Positions 52,201 to 60,080 of a DNA stretch of 64,000 nucleotides are shown piece by piece. The notes beneath the pieces are model-generated. The model worked only from the letters and a program-made list of their open reading frames with translations. It had not been told where the DNA came from and did not search any database. The position numbers and the translations under genes are program-made. This stretch comes from Neolewinella aquimaris. GTDB lineage: Bacteria; Bacteroidota; Bacteroidia; Chitinophagales; Saprospiraceae. Position 1 is the first letter of the stretch. The number at the start of each line of letters is the position of its first letter. Where the stretch lies: contig NZ_JACIFF010000003.1 in the NCBI RefSeq assembly GCF_014197245.1, positions 186,001-250,000 of the forward strand, read 5' to 3'.

Positions 52201-52914
52201 TTAGGCCGCGGATTTATCGCGGTTGAGCACTTCGTCGACGAGTCCGTAGGCAACGGCTTCTTCGGCCGTCATCCAGTTGTCGCGATCGGAATCTTTTTCA
52301 ATTTGCTCGAAACTCTTGCCGGTATGCTTCGACAAGATAGTGTAAAGCTCTTCCCGCAGCTTCGAGATCAGGCGATAGTTGATCTCCATGTCGGAGAACT
52401 GACCCTGCATGCCACCGCTGGGCTGGTGAATCATCACCCGGGCGTGGGGCAGGATGGAACGCTTGCTCTTCTCACCGGCGGCGAGCAGAACGGAACCCAT
52501 CGAGGCGGCCAGTCCGGTACAGATCGTAGCTACGTCGGGCGTCACGTACTGCATGGTGTCGTACATGCCCATACCGGCGATCACGCTGCCGCCGGGGCTG
52601 TTGATGAACATCTGCACGTCGCGCTTCGGATCCACCGATTCGAGGAACAGCAACTGGGCCTGCACGACGTTGGCTACGTAGTCGTTGACGGCAACGCCCA
52701 TGAAGATGATGCGGTCCATCATCAGGCGGCTAAATACATCCAGGGCGGCGATATTCATCTGCCGCTCTTCGATCACGTTGGGGGAAAAGCCGGTGACCTG
52801 GGGAGACGCCATTCCGCCGATGGTCTGGGCGTAATTTTCCAGGTGCATGGTACTCATACCCATATGGCGAGTAGCGTACTTCATGAATTCATCCTGGGGG
52901 ACTTGGGGAGTCAT
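52201..52914 (-). CDS. clpP: ATP-dependent Clp protease proteolytic subunit
   Basis: ClpP is the serine protease chamber that works with ClpX. The 237-aa protein has the catalytic serine in CTGLAASMGSVLLAAG, the histidine in ARVMIHQPSGGMQG and the aspartate further down in the DRDNWM region. The substrate strand INSPGGSVIAGMGMYDTM is conserved. It has an N-terminal lead of about 40 residues before the conserved core (FSPNVIEERQMNIA), which may be a propeptide. It lies between tig and clpX, the common tig-clpP-clpX order. No clear promoter is visible in the 67 nt before it, so it is probably co-transcribed with tig. Confidence 0.97.
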   Translation of the reverse strand: MTPQVPQDEFMKYATRHMGMSTMHLENYAQTIGGMASPQVTGFSPNVIEERQMNIAALDVFSRLMMDRIIFMGVAVNDYVANVVQAQLLFLESVDPKRDVQMFINSPGGSVIAGMGMYDTMQYVTPDVATICTGLAASMGSVLLAAGEKSKRSILPHARVMIHQPSGGMQGQFSDMEINYRLISKLREELYTILSKHTGKSFEQIEKDSDRDNWMTAEEAVAYGLVDEVLNRDKSAA

Positions 52915-52981
52915 ATTATTTTGTTTAGGGGTATAGTTACTCCCCGTTAACGTTGCAGCGTGTCCGGCGGTTGACGGCTGG

Positions 52982-54346
52982 CTACTCCTCCTCCTGTTCG
53001 GGCGTGTTGGCCTCGTTGAACTCCTTGATGGTCTTGTTGAACTCGTCTACGGAGAGGGGCTTCTCCTCCAGGGTCACGTCGGCGCGGATGGCGTTCATGA
53101 TCTTTTTCTCCATCGCGTTGCTGCTGAGCTCCTCGCGCTGCTTTTCGTCCTTGAGCATGTTCTGGATGTAGTTGTCCAGAAACTCGTCGGTGAGGAAGTC
53201 GGGGCGCTGGCCGCCAAGCATTCGCATCAGGTTCTCCAGGGCCTCGGCGCGTACGTCTTCGTACTCGAGCTCAATCTCCTTCGCTTCGGCGATTTTATTG
53301 CGAATCAGCATCCAACGGACGCCCCGCTCGAAGTGCTCGAAGCTGTTTTTCTTGTCGTCCTTGCTCATCTTTTTCATGAGCTCGGTGGGGACTTCGAAGT
53401 CGTTGCCCTCGACCAGTGCGCGCTGGATCATGAAGTTGGCCATGGAAATGCCCTGAGCGTTGAAACCCTCGGCGGCATTGGCGGCAAGACGCTCGCGCAG
53501 TTGTTCTTCAGTAGTCACTTCACCGGTGGGGTCGAACTGGATGAAGAACTCCTCATTCAGTTCGGCGGGGACCAAACGGCTGATCTTGTCGATGGTGATG
53601 GTAAACGACTTGCCGGACAGGTCGGTGTCCTGAGCGTCTTCGTCCAGTTCCAGCAGGTACTTCTTCACGTTGGCTTCCGTGCCGTTGGCCTCGACCGTAG
53701 TAAGGTCGTCGACGGTGATGGAGGCACCGGCGTTCTGGCCGATCAGCTGCGACTTGATGTCGTCGTTGAGGTTGTCGACGTAGAGCTTGGTGGAGTTGCT
53801 GAGCTCGCCGTCCACTTCCTGGATGGTGACGTCGAGGATGTCCTCTTCACCCACGGGACCTTCTTCGATCTCCTTGCTCTCGCCGCGCTGCTTGCGCAGG
53901 TTCTCGATCTGCTCGTCGAGGAATTCTTCGTTGGTGTCCAGTACGTACTTATCGAAGGACTGCTCGGGCATGCTGAGCTCGAATTCCGGCTCCAGGCCGA
54001 GGTCGTAAGAAAGCTTCAGGTCGCGGATGTTGGTGGCGCTGATCTGCTCCACCTGCTCCTCCTCGTCGGGGATGGGGCTGAAGATGAGGCGGATCTCGTT
54101 CTCTTCGATGTAGCCGAACAGTTCTTCCTGGATGGTACGGTCGAGCAGGGGGCCGAAAACCTGGTTGCCCATGAGCTTGCGAAGGGCCGAAATGGGGGTC
54201 TTGCCGCGACGGAAGCCCTTGATGTTCACCCGCTTGCTTTCCTTCTTCAGTTCCTCGTTGAGCTTCTTACCGAGCTCTTCTTTGGAGAAATTAAGTTGGA
54301 TGCGACCGGTGACCGGCCCGGTCTTTTCGTACGTTACTTCAGCCAT
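52982..54346 (-). CDS. tig: Trigger factor
   Basis: This is a ribosome-bound chaperone for nascent chains. The 454-aa protein has the ribosome-binding loop KGFRRGKTPISALRKLMG near the N-terminus. The middle PPIase-like domain is weakly conserved, as usual in Bacteroidota, and the C-terminal helical arms include RMLGGQRPDFLTDEFLDNYI. The acidic tail ends in ANTPEQEEE. It starts only 15 nt after the terminator of the upstream tRNA-Leu gene, so its promoter must overlap that terminator or it depends on read-through. clpP and clpX follow. Confidence 0.93.
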   Translation of the reverse strand: MAEVTYEKTGPVTGRIQLNFSKEELGKKLNEELKKESKRVNIKGFRRGKTPISALRKLMGNQVFGPLLDRTIQEELFGYIEENEIRLIFSPIPDEEEQVEQISATNIRDLKLSYDLGLEPEFELSMPEQSFDKYVLDTNEEFLDEQIENLRKQRGESKEIEEGPVGEEDILDVTIQEVDGELSNSTKLYVDNLNDDIKSQLIGQNAGASITVDDLTTVEANGTEANVKKYLLELDEDAQDTDLSGKSFTITIDKISRLVPAELNEEFFIQFDPTGEVTTEEQLRERLAANAAEGFNAQGISMANFMIQRALVEGNDFEVPTELMKKMSKDDKKNSFEHFERGVRWMLIRNKIAEAKEIELEYEDVRAEALENLMRMLGGQRPDFLTDEFLDNYIQNMLKDEKQREELSSNAMEKKIMNAIRADVTLEEKPLSVDEFNKTIKEFNEANTPEQEEE

Positions 54347-54360
54347 AATGCTACTAGGTT

Positions 54361-54389
54361 AAAAAAGGCCTACCCGCAAAAGGTAGGCC
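54361..54389 (-). terminator. Terminator of tRNA-Leu
   Basis: On the minus strand GGCCTACC (54382-54389) pairs with GGTAGGCC (54367-54374), followed by TTTTTT. It starts 5 nt after the tRNA 3' end and ends 15 nt before the tig ATG. The stem also contains TACCTTTTG, one base longer than the TAnnTTTG box. Confidence 0.85.
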
Positions 54390-54394
54390 ATGTG

Positions 54395-54476
54395 TGCGGG
54401 TGAAAGGACTCGAACCTTCACGCCTTGCGGCACTAGATCCTAAATCTAGCGTGTATACCAATTTCACCACACCCGC
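54395..54476 (-). tRNA. tRNA-Leu (anticodon TAG)
   Basis: The 82-nt class II tRNA has acceptor arms GCGGGTG and CACCCGC plus discriminator A, and a D-loop with AATTGG. The anticodon stem CTAGA/TCTAG holds the loop TTTAGGA, giving anticodon TAG. A short variable arm (TGCCGCAAGGCG) and the T arm GAAGGTTCGAGTCCTTT follow. The 3' CCA is not encoded. A consensus promoter lies 10-15 nt upstream and a terminator directly downstream, so it is a single-gene transcription unit. Confidence 0.97.
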
Positions 54477-54490
54477 GGGGAAAACGCCCG

Positions 54491-54521
54491 CAAAGGTACA
54501 ATCCGTAGCATTAATGTGCAA
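54491..54521 (-). promoter_or_regulatory. Consensus promoter of tRNA-Leu
   Basis: On the minus strand TTG (54519-54521) is followed after exactly 20 nt by TACCTTTG (54491-54498), 14 nt before the tRNA 5' end at 54476. Confidence 0.88.
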
Positions 54522-54546
54522 GATCGAAAAGTGATCCGCCGCAGTT

Positions 54547-54906
54547 TTATCCCATGGAGTAAATGAAACGCTCGGAGATGATCTTGCCGTCGCGCACCTC
54601 GTACACGCACATTTCGTGCTCCTTCAGGCGCTGTCCGTCTTTTTTCGTGACGTCAATGCTCATGCCCACGCTGAAAAATTGGTGGTATACCAGCGGTTCG
54701 CTGACCTCAACGCCGTGTACCGTGAGCCCCTCATCAAAGGCTTCGCTTTTGGCGATGAGGGTGTCGAGTCCGCTGATCTCTCCACCGGGTATGCCCGGCA
54801 TCTCGTGGCTGGAGGCGTTTTCGTGAAATAGCTCCTCGTAAGCCTGGGTGCTCTCCATCTTGCGGGAGAGTTCGACGAGCCGGTCGGCGATCTGGTGGAC
54901 GGTCAT
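54547..54906 (-). CDS. SnoaL-like (NTF2-fold) protein
   Basis: The 119-aa protein has a cone-shaped NTF2-like fold of the SnoaL type. A long first helix (QIADRLVELSRKMESTQAYEELF) is followed by the ENASSHEMPGIPGGEISGLDTLIAKSEAF segment and a C-terminal sheet (FFSVGMSIDVTKKDG, EHEMCVYEVRDGKIISERFIYSMG). Such domains serve as cyclases, isomerases or simple binding proteins. No catalytic pattern is clear. The stop lies 71 nt from the tRNA 5' end. The near-consensus box TAAGTTCG lies about 22 nt upstream of the ATG. Confidence 0.78.
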   Translation of the reverse strand: MTVHQIADRLVELSRKMESTQAYEELFHENASSHEMPGIPGGEISGLDTLIAKSEAFDEGLTVHGVEVSEPLVYHQFFSVGMSIDVTKKDGQRLKEHEMCVYEVRDGKIISERFIYSMG

Positions 54907-55026
54907 AGTTGTACGGTTTGTGTTTAAACGAACTTAGGGGAAGGAACGGAATAAAACAAATCGTTTTTAAATTCTCCGCAGATCATTGCTCCCCTGCATT
55001 TGCCCTGCTCCCGCGGCCCCGCCCCG

Positions 55027-55034
55027 TACCTTTG
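55027..55034 (+). promoter_or_regulatory. -7 box TACCTTTG, 4 nt before ATG
   Basis: This perfect TAnnTTTG match ends 4 nt before the ATG at 55039. A TTG at 55000-55002 lies 24 nt upstream, slightly longer than the usual spacing. Confidence 0.65.
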
Positions 55035-55038
55035 CCGC

Positions 55039-56196
55039 ATGTCCACCGAAACCGTAGAAAAATTCTGGAATACCACCCGCCGCGCCATCCACAACGGACG
55101 GCTCGTGAAGCTCACGCTGAGTAAGCCGCGACGTAAGGATCCCACTACGCCCCGCAACCTGTACGCCCGCCCCGTAGAGGTAAAAAGGGAGCAGCAGTTA
55201 CAGGTCGTCCACCGCTACCCGGATCGGGAGGAGGCCAAGAACTACGCGTACGAAGACGGCCTTGCCTACCTCCGCGCCCAACTACAGGAAACTTACTACA
55301 ACGGCGATCTCTTCAGTCTCGACGAGCAACTGTCCATCATGCAGAGCCGCAAGGGCAACGCACGCATCACGGAACAGGCCCCCCAACACCGCGAAGCCGC
55401 CGTGGCCCACAACCGGGAGAAGTACCGCGACATTCCCGCCGGCCGACCCTACCTCCACGCCCTCGGCATCACCAGCGAGAAGGGCGAAGTGACCGGCGCC
55501 GGCCGCCGAAAATTCAAGCAGATCAACAAGTTTGTCGAGATCATCGACGGCCTCGTTAAGGAGCACCCGCTTCCGGCCGGGGCACACGTTGTCGATATGG
55601 GCTCCGGCAGCGGCTACCTCACCTTCGCGCTTTACGACCACCTGGCGAACACCCTCGGCCTCGATGTGCGGGTCACCGGGGTAGAGCTGCGCCCCCAACT
55701 CGTGGAGAAGTGCCGAAAGATCGCCGCCGAAAACGCCTTCACGCAGCTTAACTTCGAGGAAGGCTACATCGACAGCTACCGCCCCGAACGCATCGACATG
55801 CTCATCGCGCTCCACGCCTGCGATACGGCCACGGACGACGCACTCTACCAGGGCATTCAGGCCGGAGCGGAGATCATGATCGTAGCCCCCTGCTGCCAAA
55901 AACAGGTGCGCCGCGACATGCAAGTACCTGCAGATCTTAAACCCCTCCTCGACCACGGCATCCTCCTAGAGCGACAGGCCGCCATGGTCACCGACGGACT
56001 ACGTGCCCTCTACCTCCAGGGCGCCGGCTACGACACCAAGCTCTTCGAGTTCATCCCCCTGGAACACACCGCCAAGAACGTCATGATCACCGCCGTAAGG
56101 GGTAAGCAACGGGCGGGGGCGCAGGAGCAGTGGAAAACGCTGAAGCAGAGATTTGGGGTGCAGCGGCATTACTTGGAGGAGTTGTTGAATTCCTAG
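55039..56196 (+). CDS. Class I SAM-dependent methyltransferase (Methyltransf_32 type)
   Basis: The 385-aa protein has an N-terminal helical region (about 1-170) with a basic stretch, SKPRRKDPTTPRN. A methyltransferase domain follows: HVVDMGSGSGYLTFALYDHL (motif I), VTGVELRPQLVEKCRKIA, MLIALHACDTATDDALYQG and IMIVAPCCQKQVRRDM. The LHACDTAT and APCCQKQ phrases are typical of the methyltransferase domain found in METTL25-like and RRNAD1-like proteins. A nucleic-acid or rRNA substrate is plausible because of the basic N-terminal region, but is not proven. ATG at 55039 was chosen over the earlier frame opening at 55000 because of the promoter box. The TAG stop is shared with a REP-like element. 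Confidence 0.85.
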   Translation: MSTETVEKFWNTTRRAIHNGRLVKLTLSKPRRKDPTTPRNLYARPVEVKREQQLQVVHRYPDREEAKNYAYEDGLAYLRAQLQETYYNGDLFSLDEQLSIMQSRKGNARITEQAPQHREAAVAHNREKYRDIPAGRPYLHALGITSEKGEVTGAGRRKFKQINKFVEIIDGLVKEHPLPAGAHVVDMGSGSGYLTFALYDHLANTLGLDVRVTGVELRPQLVEKCRKIAAENAFTQLNFEEGYIDSYRPERIDMLIALHACDTATDDALYQGIQAGAEIMIVAPCCQKQVRRDMQVPADLKPLLDHGILLERQAAMVTDGLRALYLQGAGYDTKLFEFIPLEHTAKNVMITAVRGKQRAGAQEQWKTLKQRFGVQRHYLEELLNS

Positions 56197-56258
56197 TCGG
56201 CGGACGAGCCTTCGCTAGCGCTTCGGTCGGCCGACGACAACGCGGTCGGCCGACGACA
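56195..56258. repeat. REP-like palindrome at methyltransferase 3' end
   Basis: The unit has arms AGTCGGCGGACGAG and GGTCGGCCGACGAC around a loop with TTCGCTAGCGCTTCGG. A second CGGTCGGCCGACGAC word follows. The TAG stop codon of the methyltransferase gene (56194-56196) overlaps its first two bases. Confidence 0.85.
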
Positions 56259-56269
56259 TGCGAACATTG

Positions 56270-56277
56270 TACCTTTG
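56270..56277 (+). promoter_or_regulatory. -7 box TACCTTTG, 4 nt before ATG
   Basis: The box ends 4 nt before the ATG at 56282 and starts 12 nt after a REP-like element, so the upstream promoter region is made of repeat DNA. Confidence 0.65.
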
Positions 56278-56281
56278 CCGG

Positions 56282-57259
56282 ATGCCGGCTCGTACCCTGT
56301 ACCTACTGCTCCTGTTCTTACTGCCCGGCACCCGCGTGCCCGCCCAAACTCCGACGAACCGCACCGTGAACGTGCGTGCCGAACTGGCCCGGAAGGAGAT
56401 CACCATTGGCGACCAAATTTACCTGGATGTCAATATTTCGGCACCGCCGGGTACGAAGGTCTTTCCCATCGCACCCATGCTCGTAAATGAGCTGCCGGGG
56501 GCCGAAGTGATCCGCGATGAGGAACTGCGTACCATCGCCGAACAACCCGAACTGCTGCTGGAGCAACGCTTCCTGATCACCAGTTTCGATACGGGCTACG
56601 TGACCATACCGCCCCTGCCGATCTACTTCGAGGACGCCAACGGGCGGGCCGATACGGCCTACACCAGCGACCTGCTGCTTACGGTGAAGGGGGCCATCGT
56701 TTCGGCCGAAGACGACATCTTGCCCATCAAGCCGATCATCGAGGAGCCGCGCAACCTGCTGGATTACTGGTGGGTGTTCGCCATTCTAGGGTTGGTGCTC
56801 ATTGGCTTCGGTGTCCGGGAATACCGCCGCCGACAGGCTGCCGTAGCTCCGCCCCCACCGCCCCCGCCCCCGGCCCACATCCGTGCGCTCACCGAACTGG
56901 ATGCCCTGGAAGCCCGCGAACTTTGGCAACGTGGAAAAACGGACGAATACTACGTGGAGCTGACCCACATCCTGCGCGCCTACCTGGAGGGTCAGTTTGG
57001 CATCCCTGCCCTGGAAATGACCACCCGACAAATCACGGGTGCCCTGCAGCGGGCCGGACTCGACGAGGCCTCACGGGATGAGTTAGCACAACTGCTGCGA
57101 CTCTCCGATGAAGTGAAATTTGCAAAGGCCGTACCCGCCGAGGAACTGCATCCACAGGGAATGGAACGCGTGCGGGACTTTGTGCGGGAGACGGGTGCCG
57201 CCGCCGAACTTGCAACCCGGCAACCCGTCCCCGCGTCTACCGAAAAAGATCACACGTAA
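56282..57259 (+). CDS. BatD/DUF4381-like membrane protein of a Bat operon
   Basis: The 325-aa protein has a signal peptide (MPARTLYLLLLFLLPGTRVPAQ) and a periplasmic beta domain (residues 25-150; VRAELARKEITIGDQIYLDV, RFLITSFDTGYVTIPPLPIYF). One membrane helix (WWVFAILGLVLIGFGVREY) and a proline-rich linker (APPPPPPPPAHIRALTEL) follow, then a cytoplasmic helical domain (YYVELTHILRAYLEGQFGIP). This layout matches proteins preceding batA in Bacteroidota aerotolerance operons. It probably forms a complex with the VWA proteins downstream. batA starts directly after the stop codon (TAAATG). ATG at 56282 is supported by the TACCTTTG box. Confidence 0.8.
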   Translation: MPARTLYLLLLFLLPGTRVPAQTPTNRTVNVRAELARKEITIGDQIYLDVNISAPPGTKVFPIAPMLVNELPGAEVIRDEELRTIAEQPELLLEQRFLITSFDTGYVTIPPLPIYFEDANGRADTAYTSDLLLTVKGAIVSAEDDILPIKPIIEEPRNLLDYWWVFAILGLVLIGFGVREYRRRQAAVAPPPPPPPPAHIRALTELDALEARELWQRGKTDEYYVELTHILRAYLEGQFGIPALEMTTRQITGALQRAGLDEASRDELAQLLRLSDEVKFAKAVPAEELHPQGMERVRDFVRETGAAAELATRQPVPASTEKDHT

Positions 57260-58267
57260 ATGGGCTGGTGGAACCAATTTACCTTCGTTTACCCCTGGCT
57301 GCTGCCGTTGGCCGTACTGCCGGTGCTCCTGTACGTCTGGAACCAACGGCGGGCGGGTGAGCGGCTGGTGAGCCTGCGCCTGCCCAGTACGAAGTCGATC
57401 GACGGACTCACGAGTTGGCGGAGTACGCTGCGGCCCTTTCTGCCCATTCTGCGCGTAGTGGCCCTGGTGCTGATGATCGTCGCCCTGGCCCGGCCGCGCC
57501 TCGATATGAGTGAGGAATCCGTCACCGCGGAGGGCATCGACATCGTACTTACGATGGACCTATCGACCAGCATGGGTGCCCAGGATTTTAATCCGAACCG
57601 ACTGGAAGTAGCCAAGCAGGTGGCGCGTGATTTCGTGAGCCGCCGGGAGTTCGACCGGATCGGACTGGTCGCCTACGCCGGGGAGGCCTACACCAAGTCA
57701 CCCCTGACCGTAGACAAGGAAATCATCGACCGCTTCATCGGCGAACTGCAGATGGGGGAGATCACCGACGGGACCGCCATTGGCCTCGGTCTCGAAACGG
57801 CCATCAATCGGCTGAAGGAGAGCGAGGCGGCTTCGAAGATCATCATCCTGCTTACCGACGGCGAGAACAACGCCGGTGACCGCCACAAGCCGGAGGTTGC
57901 TGCGGAGATCGCCCGCAAATTCGGCATCCGGGTGTACACCATCGGGGTAGGTAGCGGGGAAGAAACGCTGATGCCTTCGGCGCCGATCGGGGGCGGTCGC
58001 TATCGCTTCAAACCCACTCGCGGTACTGTGGACGATAAGCTGCTTTCCTTCATCGCCGAAGAAACCAACGGGCGCTACTTTCGGGCGCGGGATACCGAGG
58101 AGCTGGAGTCGATCTACGAGTACATCGACGAGCTGGAGAAGACGGAGATCGAGACGACCGTCTTCAAGCGCTACGAGGAGCAGTTTGCCCGCTTTCTCTG
58201 GCTGGGCTTCGGTCTGCTCCTACTGGAAACCGTACTGCGGTATACCGTGTTAAGAACTGTTCCCTAG
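57260..58267 (+). CDS. batA: VWA-domain membrane protein BatA
   Basis: The 335-aa protein has two N-terminal membrane helices (FVYPWLLPLAVLPVLLYVW and LPILRVVALVLMIVALARP) and a periplasmic von Willebrand factor A domain. The MIDAS metal site DLSTSMGAQ is complete, together with the conserved T in GEAYTKSPLT and D in LLTDGENNAG. A C-terminal helix (FARFLWLGFGLLLLETVLRY) closes it. Bat proteins are linked to oxygen and oxidative stress tolerance in Bacteroides and Leptospira, with an unknown mechanism. It is directly joined to the BatD-like gene and followed by a gene of unknown function, then batB. Confidence 0.88.
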   Translation: MGWWNQFTFVYPWLLPLAVLPVLLYVWNQRRAGERLVSLRLPSTKSIDGLTSWRSTLRPFLPILRVVALVLMIVALARPRLDMSEESVTAEGIDIVLTMDLSTSMGAQDFNPNRLEVAKQVARDFVSRREFDRIGLVAYAGEAYTKSPLTVDKEIIDRFIGELQMGEITDGTAIGLGLETAINRLKESEAASKIIILLTDGENNAGDRHKPEVAAEIARKFGIRVYTIGVGSGEETLMPSAPIGGGRYRFKPTRGTVDDKLLSFIAEETNGRYFRARDTEELESIYEYIDELEKTEIETTVFKRYEEQFARFLWLGFGLLLLETVLRYTVLRTVP

Positions 58268-58277
58268 ATAAGCAGCC

Positions 58278-58826
58278 GTGTCCCAGTCTCTTTCCGCCGT
58301 CCGCCACCAGTTAGCGATCGTTTATGACCTGATGTACGTCGAGGGGCAGCCCGGTTACGAGCAGGTGTCGCTGGCCGAAACGATGTTCACCGAACTTACG
58401 GAACTGCTGGAGCTGCTCCCCGGTGAGGGCGTTACCGAACTGCTCTACCGACTCAGCGAGGGCGTACCGGCCATCAAGGTGGCGGAACTGTACAATGTAT
58501 TGATCTGGTCGGCCGATGCTCGGGGCACCATCGACGCCGAGGAAGTACAGCAGTGGTTCTACACCAAGCAGCGCCGCCGCATTGAGATTGCCGCCCAGGT
58601 CGATCTCTTTCCCAGCAACAGCATGGACGAATGCGAACGCGTGATCGCCTTACTCAGGAAACGTTTTCCCGATCTGGAGCACTTGCTCCGTCCCCTGCTT
58701 AAGGAAGTCAAGGCTCAGATCAAGGAGGAAAAAGCCTGGTCGGATTACCGCCGCGATACCTTCGAGATGCCGAAGGAGATGACGCCGGATATTATGAAGA
58801 TTATTCGGGGGATTAAGAGTAGGTGA
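58278..58826 (+). CDS. Hypothetical protein within Bat operon, 182 aa
   Basis: This cytoplasmic-looking protein starts with GTG and is all-helical (LSAVRHQLAIVYDLMYVEGQ, AETMFTELTELLELLPGEGV, RVIALLRKRFPDLEHLLRPL). It has no signal peptide or known motif. It lies 10 nt after batA and before batB, so it is very likely part of the same operon. This slot usually holds batB directly. It may regulate or bind the cytoplasmic part of the BatD-like protein. I do not recognise the family. Confidence 0.7.
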   Translation: MSQSLSAVRHQLAIVYDLMYVEGQPGYEQVSLAETMFTELTELLELLPGEGVTELLYRLSEGVPAIKVAELYNVLIWSADARGTIDAEEVQQWFYTKQRRRIEIAAQVDLFPSNSMDECERVIALLRKRFPDLEHLLRPLLKEVKAQIKEEKAWSDYRRDTFEMPKEMTPDIMKIIRGIKSR

Positions 58827-58860
58827 TTTATGTGGTTGCTGCGCAACGGGGGGGCCAGCG

Positions 58861-58999
58861 CAGTCGTCGGCCGACCGAGGCACGAGGCTCGTCCGCCGAC
58901 TAAGCGTAAATTTGAGACGTCCACTTCGGATTTCTTCACCCCAACTATCTCTTGCTGCTGCTAATCGTAGGTACGAGGCTCGTCCGCCGACTAAGCGTA
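58861..58999. repeat. REP-like element and a 27-bp direct repeat
   Basis: A full unit lies at 58861-58901. The 27 bp at 58882-58908, starting ACGAGGCTCGTCCGCC, are repeated exactly at 58973-58999, 91 bp further on. The second copy is a half element. Between them lies the batB-like remnant. Confidence 0.85.
58914..58972 (+). pseudogene. Decayed copy of the batB 5' end
   Basis: This stretch reads DVHFGFLHPNYLLLLLIVG, which aligns with the start of batB (MVRFEHPDYLWLLLLVP). The DNA words GTCCRCTTCG and CACCCCRAYTAYCTCT are shared between the two. The start codon is changed to GAC and three codons are inserted. The copy ends in a REP-like repeat, after which the similarity stops. It is most likely a leftover of a duplication or of an older paralogue. 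Confidence 0.55.
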
Positions 59000-59054
59000 G
59001 CGCACTGCTTACCTTGGGGCTTCCCTTTAGCGTACGAACCTTAATTTCTTCACC

Positions 59055-60071
59055 ATGGTCCGCTTCGAACACCCCGATTACCTCTGGCTACTGCTGTTGG
59101 TGCCGGCCGTCATCGGGTTATTCTTTTGGTACTGGCGCCAGCGTCGGGCTGCCCTAGATCGCTTTGCCGACCGGGAGTTGCTGGACCACCTGGCTCCCGG
59201 CATCAATCGGCGGTTGCCGTGGACGAAGTTTATCCTACTGGCGCTGAGTTTGCCCCTGTTTGTGGTGGCACTTGCCAATCCACAGTGGTCGGCCCAACGG
59301 GAGGAGATGCAGCGGCGGGGCATCGATTTGGTTATCGCGCTGGACATCAGCAATTCCATGCTCGCCGAAGACGTGAAGCCCAGTCGCATGGACCGCGCCC
59401 GCTTCTTTACCACCACCCTCATCGACGAACTGGCCGGGAACAACATCGGCGTCGAGCTCTTCACCTGCACCGCCGTAATGGCTGCTCCGCTGACCACCGA
59501 TTACAACTTCGTAAAGAGTGTCGTCAGCACCGCCGCCCCCTACCAGATCAGCGCGCAGGGGACCAATCTTGCCGAAGCCATCACCACCGCCGAGGCTGCC
59601 TTCGACGAGGAAAGCGCTAACCACCGCGCCCTCATCATCATCTCCGACGGAGAGGACCACGAGGGTTCTGCCACCAGTGCCGCCAAACGCGCCAATGAGG
59701 CGGGGTTGCTGGTGTATACCGTCGGGGTGGGTAAATCCGGTGCCAGCCTGATGCCCGTCCAGCTCAACAACGGCCGCAGCGACTACATCCGCCAGTCGGG
59801 CGGCGGTCCGGCCACCACCAGCGCCGATATGGCAACCCTGGAAGACATCGCCTCCAGCGGCGGTGGATCCTACTTTACCCTCAGTGGCGACAGTGAAAAC
59901 CTTGCCCAGGCCCTCCGCGCCCAGGTCGACCGCATCGAGAAACAGGAGTTCGAGACGCAGTCGTTTTCGAGCTACGACAGCTACTTCTACTGGTTTTTGG
60001 CACCGGCGGTGCTGCTGCTGCTGATTGAGATGAGCATTGGCTACCGGGCCCGGTACGAAGCGGTCTCCTGA
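59055..60071 (+). CDS. batB: VWA-domain membrane protein BatB
   Basis: The 338-aa protein begins MVRFEHPDYLWLLLLVPAVIG, the usual N-terminal helix of Bat proteins, and has a second helix before the VWA domain. The MIDAS site is DISNSMLAEDV; other conserved parts are FTCTAVMAAPLTTDY and IIISDGEDHEGSA. A C-terminal helix follows (FYWFLAPAVLLLLIEMSIGY). It is a paralogue of batA and probably its partner. The 228-nt gap upstream holds REP-like repeats and a decayed batB start, so batB may have its own promoter. Downstream TPR genes (batC) usual in other species are not present here. Confidence 0.87.
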   Translation: MVRFEHPDYLWLLLLVPAVIGLFFWYWRQRRAALDRFADRELLDHLAPGINRRLPWTKFILLALSLPLFVVALANPQWSAQREEMQRRGIDLVIALDISNSMLAEDVKPSRMDRARFFTTTLIDELAGNNIGVELFTCTAVMAAPLTTDYNFVKSVVSTAAPYQISAQGTNLAEAITTAEAAFDEESANHRALIIISDGEDHEGSATSAAKRANEAGLLVYTVGVGKSGASLMPVQLNNGRSDYIRQSGGGPATTSADMATLEDIASSGGGSYFTLSGDSENLAQALRAQVDRIEKQEFETQSFSSYDSYFYWFLAPAVLLLLIEMSIGYRARYEAVS

Positions 60072-60080
60072 CCGCGATGT

